Shown here in pieces: positions 43,101 through 55,271 of a DNA stretch of 64,000 bases. Made by a program: the position numbers and the translations under genes. How positions within the stretch are numbered: position 1 is the stretch's first letter; every line of letters starts with the position of its first letter. This DNA is from Primula veris. Its lineage: Eukaryota; Streptophyta; Magnoliopsida; Ericales; Primulaceae. The notes beneath the pieces are model-generated. The model was not told the origin of the DNA and ran no database searches. It saw nothing but the letters and a program-made list of their open reading frames with translations. The stretch is from the NCBI GenBank assembly GCA_963682055.1, contig OY821748.1, positions 687,001-751,000 on the forward strand, in the 5' to 3' direction.

Positions 43101-46100
43101 GAATGAAATATAGGGTCTACCCGTAATTAGATTAAAAAACTTTCTTCCCTAACAGTGTATCTCTCTCTCTCGCTATATTCTAACCTAACTTCACCAATCA
43201 ATTCCCTCTCCCCCGTCATCCCACCAAATTGACCCCCATACTTGTAAGAAACAAAACGTGTCAAAAAACTTAAGGGAATTTGTGTATCGTACACTAACGC
43301 ATCACCGTATTTAAATTTCTGTACCATGCTACATAAAGTAACAATTATTACACTAAAATTACATTTTTCAACAGTTTTATTACACGTCATAGGAAAACAA
43401 CAATAAATCGATACTAGGATAGAAACAGGCGTCGATAGGGACTAAAGTAGGAAAACCGTGATAGACTACTGTACATACAGAAAAATATGAAGAAAAGGAC
43501 AATATTTTGTTTTCTTAACTAAATAATACACAGCAACCTATTATCATTTCCGGTTTTGTACATTAAGTATATTTGTTAGGTTAATGTATTATATTGATTG
43601 ATATTTTTGTAAGTTGGTGTACAAAATCAAAATATGGTTTTATGTAGTGTTGCAGAACGGTAATTAACCAAATGAAAAGGTCTGAAAAGATAAATCAAAA
43701 AGGTAACTGGCAGTTTCTGAATAAAGGCAATCCATGTTAAAAAATGTATTACCTGGACAAATTCAACCCCTAGCTCTGGCCGGTCAAATTGAACTCTGAA
43801 TCTGTTATACTCAACTGATGAAACAATTCCATCAGAAATCTCTCTCCTCTTTGGATGAATGGCCATGACACGTTGACCGACAGATAAAGCTCGGGGAATA
43901 TCTACGGGGAGTCTTTCAGTAACACCTTCATTAAGTTCGTTATAGCATTTTCTAACAGAATCACGATATCGACTAAGGCTTTCCTTTTCTTCCTTCAAAA
44001 ATTGTTCAGAGAATCTCCGAGGTTTGCCAAGAGAACTACAATAAATGACCCAAAAGGTTGATAAATAAGTTGGTCTGCAAAGGGTTAAATACAGTTCTTA
44101 ATTTTAACTTATCATCACACTTCGATTCGTACGCCAATGGCAAACCTACAACAATTAACCATAGATGCACCACCATAATGTTTTGTTTGCTTTTGTATAC
44201 TACATAGAGAAAAACTTTTTAGAGTATGGACCAAAATAGGAAAAAAGTGATACAGTTGTTAATACATTAGAGATGTAGAGACCACATGGTAGAATAATAT
44301 ATATAAAAAAAACTTTGTTTTTTGCAATTAATTAGTAAACAAAAATCTGATTCAGCAGCATATACTGCATGTACTAAATCATTAAAAAATGTAACAGTGA
44401 CTTATTAATTGCTTAATTAAATAGTTTGAAGTACATTTTCTAAATCTAATAATACGTTGATCAGCAAAACTGTTCCTTAAAAAAATATGAGGGGATTAGT
44501 GGTAGAGATCTATGAGGAACTGATACAGGTAAATACAATAAAAAATCATGCAAATCAAATGTCTCTTTAAGAAAATGTTGAACATAATTCAGCAAGAAGT
44601 CTATACTCATAAAAAATTCTGCCTATAGTACTCTGTTCCAGCTTTAGGTGATAGATCTCTGGTTCTAAATATTGTTTGGGAAAAACATCTTATGATATAA
44701 ATGAATTAAGCTTTTCTCAAGTAAATACTAAGACCGAGTTAGAGAGTGGCTAATAAGAGTGTCTGCAAAGCAGTCAAATTAAAAATATTTGGACAGAAGA
44801 GGGACCTAGATGTTGGCAAACTTAAAAGTATTTAAGATCTTCCTGTGAATACAAGGCTTAGAACATGGGTTTCCATGTAAAAGCAGGTCTCACATCCCAC
44901 AAACTCAATAAGAAAATGAAGCTAATTTACCTTTTAATGATGTCCCATTCGGTACGATTCAATCTCGGAACATGATCCAATCCAACATGTTTCAAATATT
45001 CCACAAACTCTCTTCTAGCAAACCAAGGGTAATCAATAGCACTGTAGAACCACTCGAAAACACACCATCGCCTTAATTGTTTGCTTGATAAGCAATTATT
45101 AAGCATGTCCTGAATTAAATAGCACAGAGTTATGCTAACTTAGAGGGTGAGTCTTGGGGCAACGGTAAAGTTGCTGTCATGTGACTATGGAGTTTACGGG
45201 TTCAAGTCGTGGAAACAGCCTCTTGTAGAAATGCAAGGGAAGGCAATCTACATTTGGCCTAAAGTGGTGGAAGCAGCCTCCCCGGAACACGCGCTTTGTG
45301 GAAGCCTTTTAGCACCGGGTTCGCCCCCTTTATAGTTATGCTTACTTAGAGTAAGGTCTATTTTTACTGTTTGGTACACCAACTTATCACGTTTTTTTCA
45401 ATTTAGAACACCAACCTACAATGTTTTCTAATTAAATTATTAGCCTAAGTATATTGCTCAATTGAACACTCCCACAAAACTTAGCATATAGGTTAGTTTA
45501 CAAAAGAGAAATTTTTGAAAACATTACTTTCACAAACTGACTACTGACTACTGCAATACGCGAGGCTTGCGTCAACTTAACAGATGTAGCCTGATTGAAC
45601 TGTTTATGTTAGGTGAGTGTAAATAATAAGTTAGTGCACAAAATCGAAATATCGTGATAGGTTATTGTTCGAACCAGCAAACATACCATTCCAGACAGGC
45701 AGTGCAGGTTTTCTTGCAAATAATCTTAAACGACAACTTTAAGATGGAGTACATCTCAGACAAAATAAGTAGATAGATAAAGTCTGTAAGCACTTACATT
45801 TTCTTTCAGATTTTTCAAGTTTTGTGGCTTCTGTAGGGCTTTTCTACGTTTTGTATATGTAATAAATTTTCTCCCCTGGTTTTGCCATGAAATATTACAT
45901 GGATTATCTCCTCCCTTGCTTGTGACATTCCTTACATAACTAGCCTGTGGCATGTGAGAACATCTTTTTTATCAATGGTATAAACAAGAGAAATTATATT
46001 GCAAAGAGGACATAGGTACGCTGCAATGGATAATTGCATGGCACAAAAGAGGGAAACAAATACCCTAGCAGGTCATAAATTTTGGAAAGTATTATGGAAA

Positions 46101-49100
46101 CAGTAGTTAGATGTGGCGTCACTGATGAAAACTGAAAAAGCATTTTCTTTCGCTTCTCTTAATGTGCATAAGGCCGAGATTTAAGAATGATCATCTACTC
46201 TGGTATGATCTGAACCAAAGTGTACTTAAAATAAATACTCTATGATAGTAATATTATTATTTCATCCCATAAGTGACATATTTTGTTTGCGGAAGAAAAT
46301 GGCTATGGTTGTGCACTTGTTTGTAAGTGAGGGGGAGGGAGACAAGAGAATTCACCTCAGCCTCCTGAGAATCACTTTGACGAGTAAGAGTGTGAAATTC
46401 TTCTCTCAGAGTCTAAAATGCAATGAAATAAGAATAAGTCCAACATGAATGTGCCGCAATTTTGATAAATAAATAAAAAAGCAATATTAGTTCAGTTAGA
46501 TAGCACTATATTGCTTACTTCAGCAATAAGGATACCATTGTTATCAAGACCAGAACCTTCCTCAAGGTACGGCGTTTTACCAACAGAAGCTCCACTTTGA
46601 TTGCCTTTTTCTTCTTCGAAATGCACTGTCGATTCTAACAAGGAAGAAAGAAATAAAAAAGCAACTTATATACTTATACCAACACAAACTGAAAGAAAAT
46701 GAATTACAAAAGCCAAACACACTTCAGTCAAAGTTACAGACCATCCTATACCATTGCTGCCTATTAGCTTAGTGTTATGGTTTGATCATTCTAGGTAATT
46801 AAATAAGAAAACCCATAGAGTGGGTTGAATTTTTTAGATTAAGGTCAGTAGTCATTTATAAATTTGTACAACAACGGATTTGCCTATATGGCCTCAGAAG
46901 TCAGACTAAGAAGAAACCTCTCTTAAAAAGCAGTCTGCAATAAGCACAAATATATGTTTGGAGTGAAGAACTAGCACGGAAATGACACCAAAAGTATTAG
47001 TACACAAATAGTGGAACTAAACATGTCGTCTAAAGAGTGGGAACCACAACTTCCATGCAAAAACCCTAATGAATTAACTGCAGATACGGTCAATAGCATA
47101 GATATGCAAAGTTCTTTTAAGGGGAAAAGTCTGGTACAACACAACATGGCCTAAATGTAAAAGAAAAGAATTGTAGCAAACCACTGCAATTAGCAAGGAG
47201 CACGAGAATCCTATACGGCAATAGCATTGGGCGCACAAATACACAGAAGTATAGCTATCAAATGATCATATAAATACGAAGTACGAACAATACACCACCT
47301 CATTTCAGCTAAATCCACAAAATTTACATGGTCAAAGATGTCAGTACAAAACTAACCATTTCCAGTAGTTGATATCCTCAGTGACAAATCAGCCAAAGCT
47401 TGTAATGCCTCAAAAGCAGATCCTTCATCTAAACAGTAAGCAACATAAAAATTTACAAGAGAATTTTAGTAATGCAAATATCAACTCAACTGACAACAAA
47501 GCTGTCAACCACCCCATTGGTGGTGCTCTCGATTACTTTATTTCATTGAAATTATATTTTCTTTCGTAATGGATGTGGTGATACATAACAAAAGTACCCT
47601 CAGAGAAAAGTTCGAATGAAACCAAGATGGAACCATATATAGAGCAATGTATAGATACACGTGCATGAATCATTTATAAAGCAATGTATGGAACCATATC
47701 GTTCGAATGAAACACATCCATCAGGTGTATTGAACTCGTTCGGATCATTTGGTACGACAAGCTCTTCCAATTCAAGGTTATTTATCTCATGCAGCCTATC
47801 TTCATGGTTCTTAAAGGGGAATAACATTACCCGACTCAAATGAATTTGGAGGTGTGGAAGTTGGTATAATCTTGACAAAAAAGAAATTTAAACAAAGAAC
47901 TAATTCTTTTATGCCACTAAACTAATTTAAAAATTGAGGTTGTGGTGGTAAAATCTACATTTGGGATTTACCTAATTGCGAATTTTCATGAGTGTAAAGC
48001 ACTGGATCCCTCACAGAATCAGCTTCATCTGATAAAATTATAGATGGTCCAGAAAGACCCGGACTAGACTTCGGAAATCCAGATGTTGTGGAAGTTTCCT
48101 GCAAAATATTCAATATAATAGAAAATCTAATAAATTTACATCAAATGACTGATTACAGAAGAGGAAAATCAAATTAAAATATTACTTATGCGAAGAAGCT
48201 TGTTTATAACTCAGCTTACTACCCTTTCATTAGAAATAACAGAAGGGTAAGGTCTTGTTTGGTTGCATCTTTTAAACTCAGCAGTGCCTTTTTGTTTAAA
48301 AAGCTTGACTTATTTGGTGGACCAGTTTGAAAGGTAGGCTTATCTGGATTTTTTGGCCTGATAAACTAGAAGCTTTAAAATGGATGATGCTAGCTTTCTC
48401 CTGAACCACAAAAAACCCAGTGTGCTTGCTTACAAGCTGTGCAATCAAAACAAGCGCCAAGTCTCATTGAACACTGACGATGGGAAAAGACGACTTACAC
48501 ATAGACTGTTCAATATTGCCGAGGCTTTTATGAAACAAATGAACTTTCATTTTTCTGTTAATCCACTAGAAGAACTTATAAAAATTCTACGAATTTGAGA
48601 AAATAACTACTAATTATGAACGTTTTTGCATACAACTGGGGAAAGAAAAGATTCCTTATGAGGTTTGATAGACTAACCTCCCGGGTATCACGATAGTGAA
48701 CAAGGACTATGTCTTCGAGAGCACTGGAATGAAAACCAGCCAAGTTAATACTTAATATTGTTAAAATTTTAGTTTACTTTTTCAGTATGCAAGTCATCAG
48801 TAAAAAATGCCTAAATATTATATAGTGATAGCAAACAACAATTCATACTTGTCGAGAAGCCAATAACATCTGCGGGTAAAAGTTGGATTATCTTCCCCAT
48901 GAGCATAATATACATGGATCTTTTTTTCATTCCCGACCTGTACTTGAAACAATGGTGTATCGAATATTAGATAGGAACGTTACCAAAACAATAAAAAAAT
49001 CTACTAGTGTGATTAAAAAGACTAATAATGTAATTTTAAATGGCAACCCTAGTTTACAAACAACAGGACAAGACCTTGGTGGTCCATCACCGGTTTCTTT

Positions 49101-52100
49101 ATTATTAAAAGAAAAGGGTGGTCAAATATTACAGATGTCAAAAAATTGTGAAAAGTATAAAAAATGTTTCCAGGTCCTGAGTGGTTGAGCCCTCGCCAGT
49201 AGGCCGTACAAGCATATAAATAAAATCCAAGACCAACATGGATATTAACCCAACAGTTGAGAAAATAGTTATGTGAAGTAAGCGGCTAAATGCACCAAGA
49301 TAAATTAATTTAAGAACCCGGAAGCTTATCTTAAACCATACCCATACAAATTTGAGAAAAAACCGGGGCAAAAATTCCATTTGTTTATTATATCACATTT
49401 GGTCTGAAGTCTCAAATATATTTTCCACGATAATTATGGGGTAAGGTTTATGAGCCAGTGTAGCATTAGTTTTATACAAAACATCAAATAAAGTTGTCAA
49501 GGAAAACAGTTGACAGATAAATAGAATTGATTTACCTCCATGAAATATGACAGCGTGAAAGCAAACGATAAGGTCAGATATAATTAATCATAACATAAAA
49601 ATCCATTTAATGACAGATTAGAACTTGCCATCTCTTTGACAATGAGAAGGATTGACATAAACACAAGGAACAAAATTATCTAAATTTACCACCGTAGACA
49701 ATATAGAAACCTGTGTTGAAGCCGAACGAAACCCTGTATCAGTTGGAAAACTTACTTTTAGGTGTTCATGAGTCTCTGCGACAGTTTTCCCATCCTGTTT
49801 CTTCTTCCAGTTATGACCATCTTTACGGAAATTCCGGAGCTTATTACGATCAAACAGTATAATTGTACCAGCTAGGTTTCAAGAAAAGGAAATAACAGAA
49901 ACACACAGTTTAAAACATATGATTAATACTGTAGCGTACAGGAATAATGTTTGGTTATGTGGGAATTAAATTAATTAACAAAGATACATCTGCTATAGCG
50001 ATTTGATTATGACATTTGTTACTGATAGTACCACTAGTAATAACCTTTTGGAAAGTCAACCGGTTCTACGTTGATACTGAAGTGGCTATAGTTGCAAAGT
50101 ATCGCATGTATCTCACTTGGACGTAACCATCTCGACATTGCTTCATTCATGATACTACCCACATCCAATCCTGACCAATAAAAAATGAATCAGTTAACTA
50201 TCCCAGTAGCATTTAAGCATAGTAATTTGTACAACACTATTGATTATTATCCCATATCGATAGGTTCTTCGTCTTAGCCTATGCTTATTATGAGTTCCTC
50301 TCCTTCCTATCCTAAGTCCTATTGTGGGGAATGGATGGACTCCAACAAACAAATAAAAGGTTCTATAAAAATGCACCTTTTTTCTTTATTCATACTATAA
50401 GTCAAACTAAACATAAACATTGAGCAAGCTGTTTGTGGAAATCTCAGTGATCTTGTAGTAATTGTTGGACATGTCAAGTCAACACATGTTCAAAGGGAAA
50501 AATGTGCTAGTGACAACTTGAGAATCAGCAAAGATTATTAGGCCTATTTTGTAATTATGTTGTATTATTTGTTTCCTCATTCACTCATATGTTCAGTAAA
50601 AATAGAGGAGGTAAATACTGATTTGGTTATGCAGAATAATACATTATCGTTTTATTATTTGTCTTCTCTGAATCAACAGATACAATCTTCTTTCTTCTAC
50701 TTGTTAATCATGATGCCATGTGTTATCTTAATTTTTAATAATTTTGAAATGTTTCCACGTTTTAAGCACTAAAAAGAAGCATCAAAGGATATCTGACAAG
50801 GGAGGTTATGTCCTAATATATACAAGCCTTCTAAGCATTGATTCTTGATTAAACTGAAACAATGCAGAAGATTTAATGAAAAATAAATCTTCTCTTGCAC
50901 AATCGTACCATATTCAATCAAACTAAAGGTGATAGTGCATACAGTTCATCAAGCAACTACAAAAGCAGGCAATAAACAGCGTCTAAGTATACAAAACATG
51001 TACACAACCTAAAGACCCAAAAAGACATTAATGTTTAAATAGAATGACGAACCTTGAGCCTTTTTGCTATTCTTTTTAGCTATGTGACGGGCAATTTTTC
51101 CGGGTTTTATCCCAGAGTACCGTGTTCCTGACACACTACTTGATTCCTTAATGGCATCTAAATAATTTTTTACGCCGTAATTGGTGTCCAAGTTCTGTAC
51201 ATTATTTCCTCTCTCTAACCCATCACCATCTGTATCACTAAGGTATCTGGCACTGGTTGATTTCAATTCGGTACCCTATACGGAAAAAGGAATTTGAAGG
51301 ACAGATAGCATTGGTTACTTACAGAAACAGTGTAAACAGAGTGCAAAAATAACCAAAGAAACTTACCATTCTTTCTCCATTCCAAGTTGGTAATAAAATA
51401 ACTTTTCCTGTTCTTTTGTTTGACAATTGAGAATTTATGGGAGAACTAAACTTTCCTCCGCCAACACTTTTATCAGAATATAAAACCGGGGAGCATGGCT
51501 TCCCTTTCTCATTGATTTGAGGCTGTGTTCCTGGAGAAGAAAAGTTAAATTACATTTACAAATCAATCCACATCACATTGCTAAGAATTGCATAGACTTA
51601 ATGACCCAGGGGTCGTTACTTTTGGCGAGACACAGACAAATAATTACAGTATGTTTGCTAAAAGGTAAGATCTGCTACAGAAGTTTTCACCACAGCGTCG
51701 ATGCAAGATAATTAATGAGTAAGGAGAAACTCGGATGTTACACCTGACTATGTGCGTGCGCGTGTGTGTTGGGGTGGGGGGACAGGGGACATACCACCAC
51801 TGGGCTTCTTAGATGCTGATATCACCAGATGTGATTTTAGTTTCTTCTGAGAGTTTAGACATGTCTCGCCTCCTTCTGGATCCCTATTGCTTTCCACCTA
51901 ATAGACCATAATTAAAGTTACAAGTCACTCAAGTTGTCGTGCCATTGTTAGGACAAAACTCAAAAATATTTAACATCACAGCTGTTAATTGTCCATACCG
52001 ATTCCATATTTTGTTTTATGATGTTTAATTATCCTTCCTTCTATTTAACTTCTTAGAGGAAATGTATGGTTTTAGCACGCTATTGTTATTTGGGTTGTTT

Positions 52101-53053
52101 CCACCTTTAATGTTTAAGATAAATGTGTTATGTGAGAACAGATTCAATAATATTGCATGGAAACCAAAAAAAATTAAAACCGAAACAGTTTAAGAAGATT
52201 TATCACTACAAATCAGGAATACCAACAGTTTCAAAAGCATTAGAGTTTGTATACTGATATGCCCTTCCATCTCTTAAAAAATCCATTATAAGTGTGGCTA
52301 TGATCCTGTATAGCACTTGCCTCATGCCACCTATGGTCTGTTTGGTCTGGAGTGGTAAAAGTAAGGATTTTATATCACAAGAGATTATTATACAAGGACG
52401 ATTTACTAAGGGGTGAAGAATAACTATCAACCATGGTCAAGGTTAATCTTTTACCCCCATTCGTCTTCATTTCTATTCTAACTAAAATGAGGTGAAACAT
52501 TTTGGAGTACCTTTCATCCCATACCAAACACACCATTAAGCAAGTATCATACAGAGAAAGGAAAAACAAATACATACGATATGCACAGTCATGTCTTACA
52601 TGCAAATGACAAAAAATCCAAAATAGCTTCACAAGGGAAAAGAGAAAATCTCTATGTATCTTCATTTCTGGATAAAGAAAGTGCATTCCCTTCACCGATG
52701 AATGAGGCAAATTACCTTCTTGGTGAAAGAAAACAATCTTATCACCACTATAACAAAAGAAAATTCAAAGAAAAAAACCATGTTAATTTTCCACGTAACT
52801 AACATTTCATAAAGATCTCACCAGATTGCAATAGTGATCGGTCATCATTGCAAAAAATCCAACAGCCGAAGCAATTCCCTCTGGTAAAGACAAGTATGCC
52901 TGAAAATCCAGCAAAACAGAAAGATAGAAAGCAGTATTAACCCTATTCCATGCAATTAAGATAAGACATTACTTGCTTAAAAATGGCCTACAGAACACAA
53001 ATAAGAGTATATAAAATCTTACTCTTCAGGGGGGGAAATTGTAAAAGTGTGAG

Positions 53054-53110
<57 letters not shown>

Positions 53111-53746
53111 TTTACCTTGTTCATCATGTAAAGAGCCTCCACCATATCGACAGACCTATTCGGCACTTCAGCCGCCACCTACAAATGACAATATATTATT
53201 CCATTTTGTAATTGAAGTAACAAAAAGTCAGAGATTAACAGAAAGCTTGTTCTTAACCACAATTAATCTATCACAAATCTTGTAAAATGCAAATCATAGA
53301 GTTCCTCTAACAAAGTCAAGCACTTCAGATAGATAGCCATGGTTATACAATTCACTATGCCGTAATTCATAGATATCTACATACCTTTCTCCAATCCTTT
53401 CCATATTTACGGTATGCTTCATAAAAAAGTTCTAACTCCTCCTTGCTCCACCGAGACCCTAACATATCAGAGAACTTCCTCTTCTACAAAATAATAAGAT
53501 AGATTTATATTTAGAACAATTTTGCGAATGCTATTTGAATATATAGATGTCACTCACTAGCACGTTGGAAAATGAATACATGAGGAAGCAAAATACAAGA
53601 CAATTCTCAGCATTCGTAATACTTCAAAAGTCTAACTTTATTTTGCCTGAAAACTATCTCACCCGCTGCAGACTTTTCTTGATATTCTCCGCATCTTTAC
53701 TCAGAGAAATCACACTCAGGCTTCTAGATTTTCTTATCGGTGCCAT
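40104..53746 (-). CDS. ALY: ALWAYS EARLY (LIN-9-type) protein gene with an embedded CG-1 cassette; C-terminus truncated
   Basis: ALY proteins are plant LIN-9 homologues of the DREAM/MuvB cell-cycle complex in the nucleus. Exons (high to low): 53746-53663, 53483-53385, 53178-53116, 52899-52822, 51897-51795, 51530-51367, 51275-51053, [CG-1: 50170-50045, 49871-49756, 48937-48849, 48723-48678, 48098-47972], 47428-47357, 46634-46519, 46412-46356, 45944-45798, 45109-44931, 44035-43753, 42352-42116, 41269-41114, 40951-40820, 40187-40104. All are GT-AG with agreeing phases: 926 aa with the cassette, 758 without. SANT domain 29-82 ([20 protein letters not shown]), [14 protein letters not shown] ([18 protein letters not shown]), then [11 protein letters not shown] and [14 protein letters not shown]. 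It ends early at TAG 40106-40104; homologous sequence beyond is frameshifted. Confidence 0.88.
42353..43752 (-). other. Long ALY intron with repeat-like DNA
   Basis: A 1.4-kb intron between two conserved ALY exons. It is AT-rich with a (CT)n patch at 43159-43176 and stretches resembling worn foldback repeats. Open frames at 42584-42766 and 43127-43390 are not conserved-looking. Confidence 0.55.
45146..45333 (+). mobile_element. Au-like SINE in an ALY intron
   Basis: Starts GGTGAGTCTTGGGGCAACGG, has the box-B-like GGTTCAAGTC at 45199-45208 and the typical GTGGAAACAGCCTCTTG and GCACCGGG blocks of plant Au SINEs. It is flanked by an 18-bp duplication AGTTATGCT(A/T)ACTTAGAG (45128-45145, 45334-45351) with one mismatch. 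It is tRNA-derived and moves by LINE enzymes. It lies in the intron before the DIRP exon, opposite to ALY. Confidence 0.85.
47690..47845 (-). pseudogene. Next CAMTA exon, inactivated
   Basis: Continues the CAMTA homology after the cassette: [10 protein letters not shown], then in another frame [20 protein letters not shown]. The expected acceptor before ATTCATTTGAG reads CAA instead of CAG (47848-47846), and one extra base near 47812 shifts the frame. It lies in the intron between the cassette and ALY exon 47428-47357. Confidence 0.75.
47972..50170 (-). CDS. In-frame CG-1 (CAMTA-type) exon cassette inside the ALY gene
   Basis: Five exons (50170-50045, 49871-49756, 48937-48849, 48723-48678, 48098-47972) total 504 nt, 168 codons, entering and leaving in phase 1. 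They encode a whole CG-1 domain, the CGCG-box DNA-binding domain of calmodulin-binding transcription activators: [72 protein letters not shown] and IVLVHYRDT, then a Ser-rich tail. The wording is closest to CAMTA5/6. The TIG, ankyrin and IQ parts of CAMTA are absent. CAMTA introns are retained, so it came by DNA duplication and not retroposition. ALY exon 7 ends ...CAA G and the next ALY exon starts AT GAA, so both inclusion and skipping keep frame. Expression is not shown here. Confidence 0.85.
48251..48458. mobile_element. Tourist-like MITE within a cassette intron
   Basis: The ends GGTCTTGTTTGGTTGCA and TGCAATCAAAACAAGCGCC are imperfect inverted repeats. No clean target duplication was found. 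It sits in the intron between the fourth and fifth CG-1 exons. Confidence 0.55.
53059..53107. repeat. (AT)n microsatellite in an ALY intron
   Basis: About 24 AT units, ending 9 bp from exon 3 on the genomic map (intron side of its donor). Similar TA runs lie at about 54398-54425 and 55166-55190. Confidence 0.95.
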
Positions 53747-54394
53747 ATGAGTAGATTAAATTCCCAATCAGCTGACGAAAACCAAAGAGTGAGCATGCGT
53801 TACGAGGTCGTAATATGCCAAATGAACCAGCAATGATAAAATGCAGTATCGCGATTTAAAGCTGGAGTACACATGAACAATAAATATACTAAATTATACT
53901 ATTGAGCATCATATGGCAGATGCAACTCAACGACTGAAGATTGGGACACTTTTGCATACTCATAGATCATAATAGCAAGCCAGAAACAAATAACGCTCAG
54001 AAATTTAAAGCCCAAATTAACAGATCCTCACACTAAAAAACATGATTCAGCTAAATGTTTGTCAGATACACGACCGCTTAAAACATAGGTTTTCCTACAT
54101 TCTATGGTGTCATAAAGTAGAAATTTTCTGAAAACCGAATCTGTTGGAACCCATGTACACCTATTACGGTATAATATGTAAAATCAATGCCATCTTTTGG
54201 AAAAAACAGTATAAATTCGTAATCAAGAAAAATGGCATGACAACAATGGGTAATTGCACTTTGTTTCCTTGTTAAGACTCCATTGCATATCAATGAGTCG
54301 TATTCATATAAATCACTAAACCTACATAGAGATCTATGCAACTAAAAATTATAGAATCGATAACCCCATAATCAGAATATACAAAAAAATTCAA

Positions 54395-54425
<31 letters not shown>

Positions 54426-55170
54426 CCGTGGACGATTTTATAACTACATTTACAAATTTATAGATAAAGATAACTAATAATTGAGCAGTTCACAGCTCCG
54501 AAATCAGAGACCACAAGAGATTACGCTAATAGCATGGATGTAATTACAGACACCCGATTTTCCGATTGTTAATCAGTTTCTGAAAATAGTAATTGTTATT
54601 ACCTTTTTATTCACTTTTTCGTTCACTTCTTCGTTTGATCTCTATAAAAACTTAGCATACGTCAATTTTCAAGAAAACGAAAATGTACGCATATGCAACT
54701 AAATCTCCAATATTGAACGAGTTTCTAACACTTGTTAAAAGAAAATTAATTTTCCTATTTTCTTTTTCTTTTGGTGTTTAATCAGTTAAGAAGAACCCTA
54801 ACTTAGATCAATTTTCAATAAATAAGCATATAATTAAGCAACTAAAACAAACTAAGCGTAAAAATATGTCAATTGAAAGTTAGCCCTAAATTAGTGTAAA
54901 CTTAGTAAATATCACTACTCAATAAACTTTAAAATAAAATAAAAAGGCTAATCAGAGTTTTTTTTTAATTGCGTAACAGTTTACGATATAAAAATAACTA
55001 AACATTATGCAATTAAAAGCTCCGATATCAGATAATTCGAAATATTAAGTTAATTCGATCAGATATTTACTTATTTACTTACTTTATATACAAGTAAAGG
55101 TGTAACGATACGCGGATTCGACTAAAATTAGTTTAATTTAGAGTAAAATATGTTTATATATAGATAAACC

Positions 55171-55210
<40 letters not shown>

Positions 55211-55236
55211 TACCAGCGAGATAATTGACGGCCGAT

Positions 55237-55270
<34 letters not shown>
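53747..55270 (-). promoter_or_regulatory. ALY 5' UTR, leader intron and proximal promoter
   Basis: There is no coding frame. A consensus acceptor (GGTTTTCGTCAG on the minus strand, near 53773) precedes the start codon by about 25 nt. CT-rich tracts (GA on the plus strand) at 55191-55212 and 55239-55268 flank a short GC-richer stretch with a donor-like CTG|GTATCT at about 55211. I infer a 5' UTR exon near 55212-55270 and a leader intron of about 1.4 kb. Confidence 0.5.
55239..55268. repeat. (GA)n microsatellite
   Basis: Perfect GA run; read from the ALY strand it is a CT tract, common in plant 5' leaders and core promoters. Confidence 0.9.

Positions 55271-55271
<1 letters not shown>

Noticed and set aside
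43127..43390. 87-codon minus-strand frame in an ALY intron
   Set aside because: It lies between two exons with good splice sites, starts in low-complexity sequence and resembles no family.
45147..45335. 62-codon frame over the SINE
   Set aside because: It is the translation of a noncoding Au-type SINE.
47972..50170. CG-1 exons as a free-standing CAMTA gene nested in the ALY intron
   Set aside because: Not excluded, but there is no start exon, and the TIG, ankyrin and IQ regions are missing, with the next exon dead. An in-frame cassette or an inert fragment fits better.
53059..53107. (AT)n run as a regulatory element
   Set aside because: A simple microsatellite inside an intron; nothing suggests a specific role.
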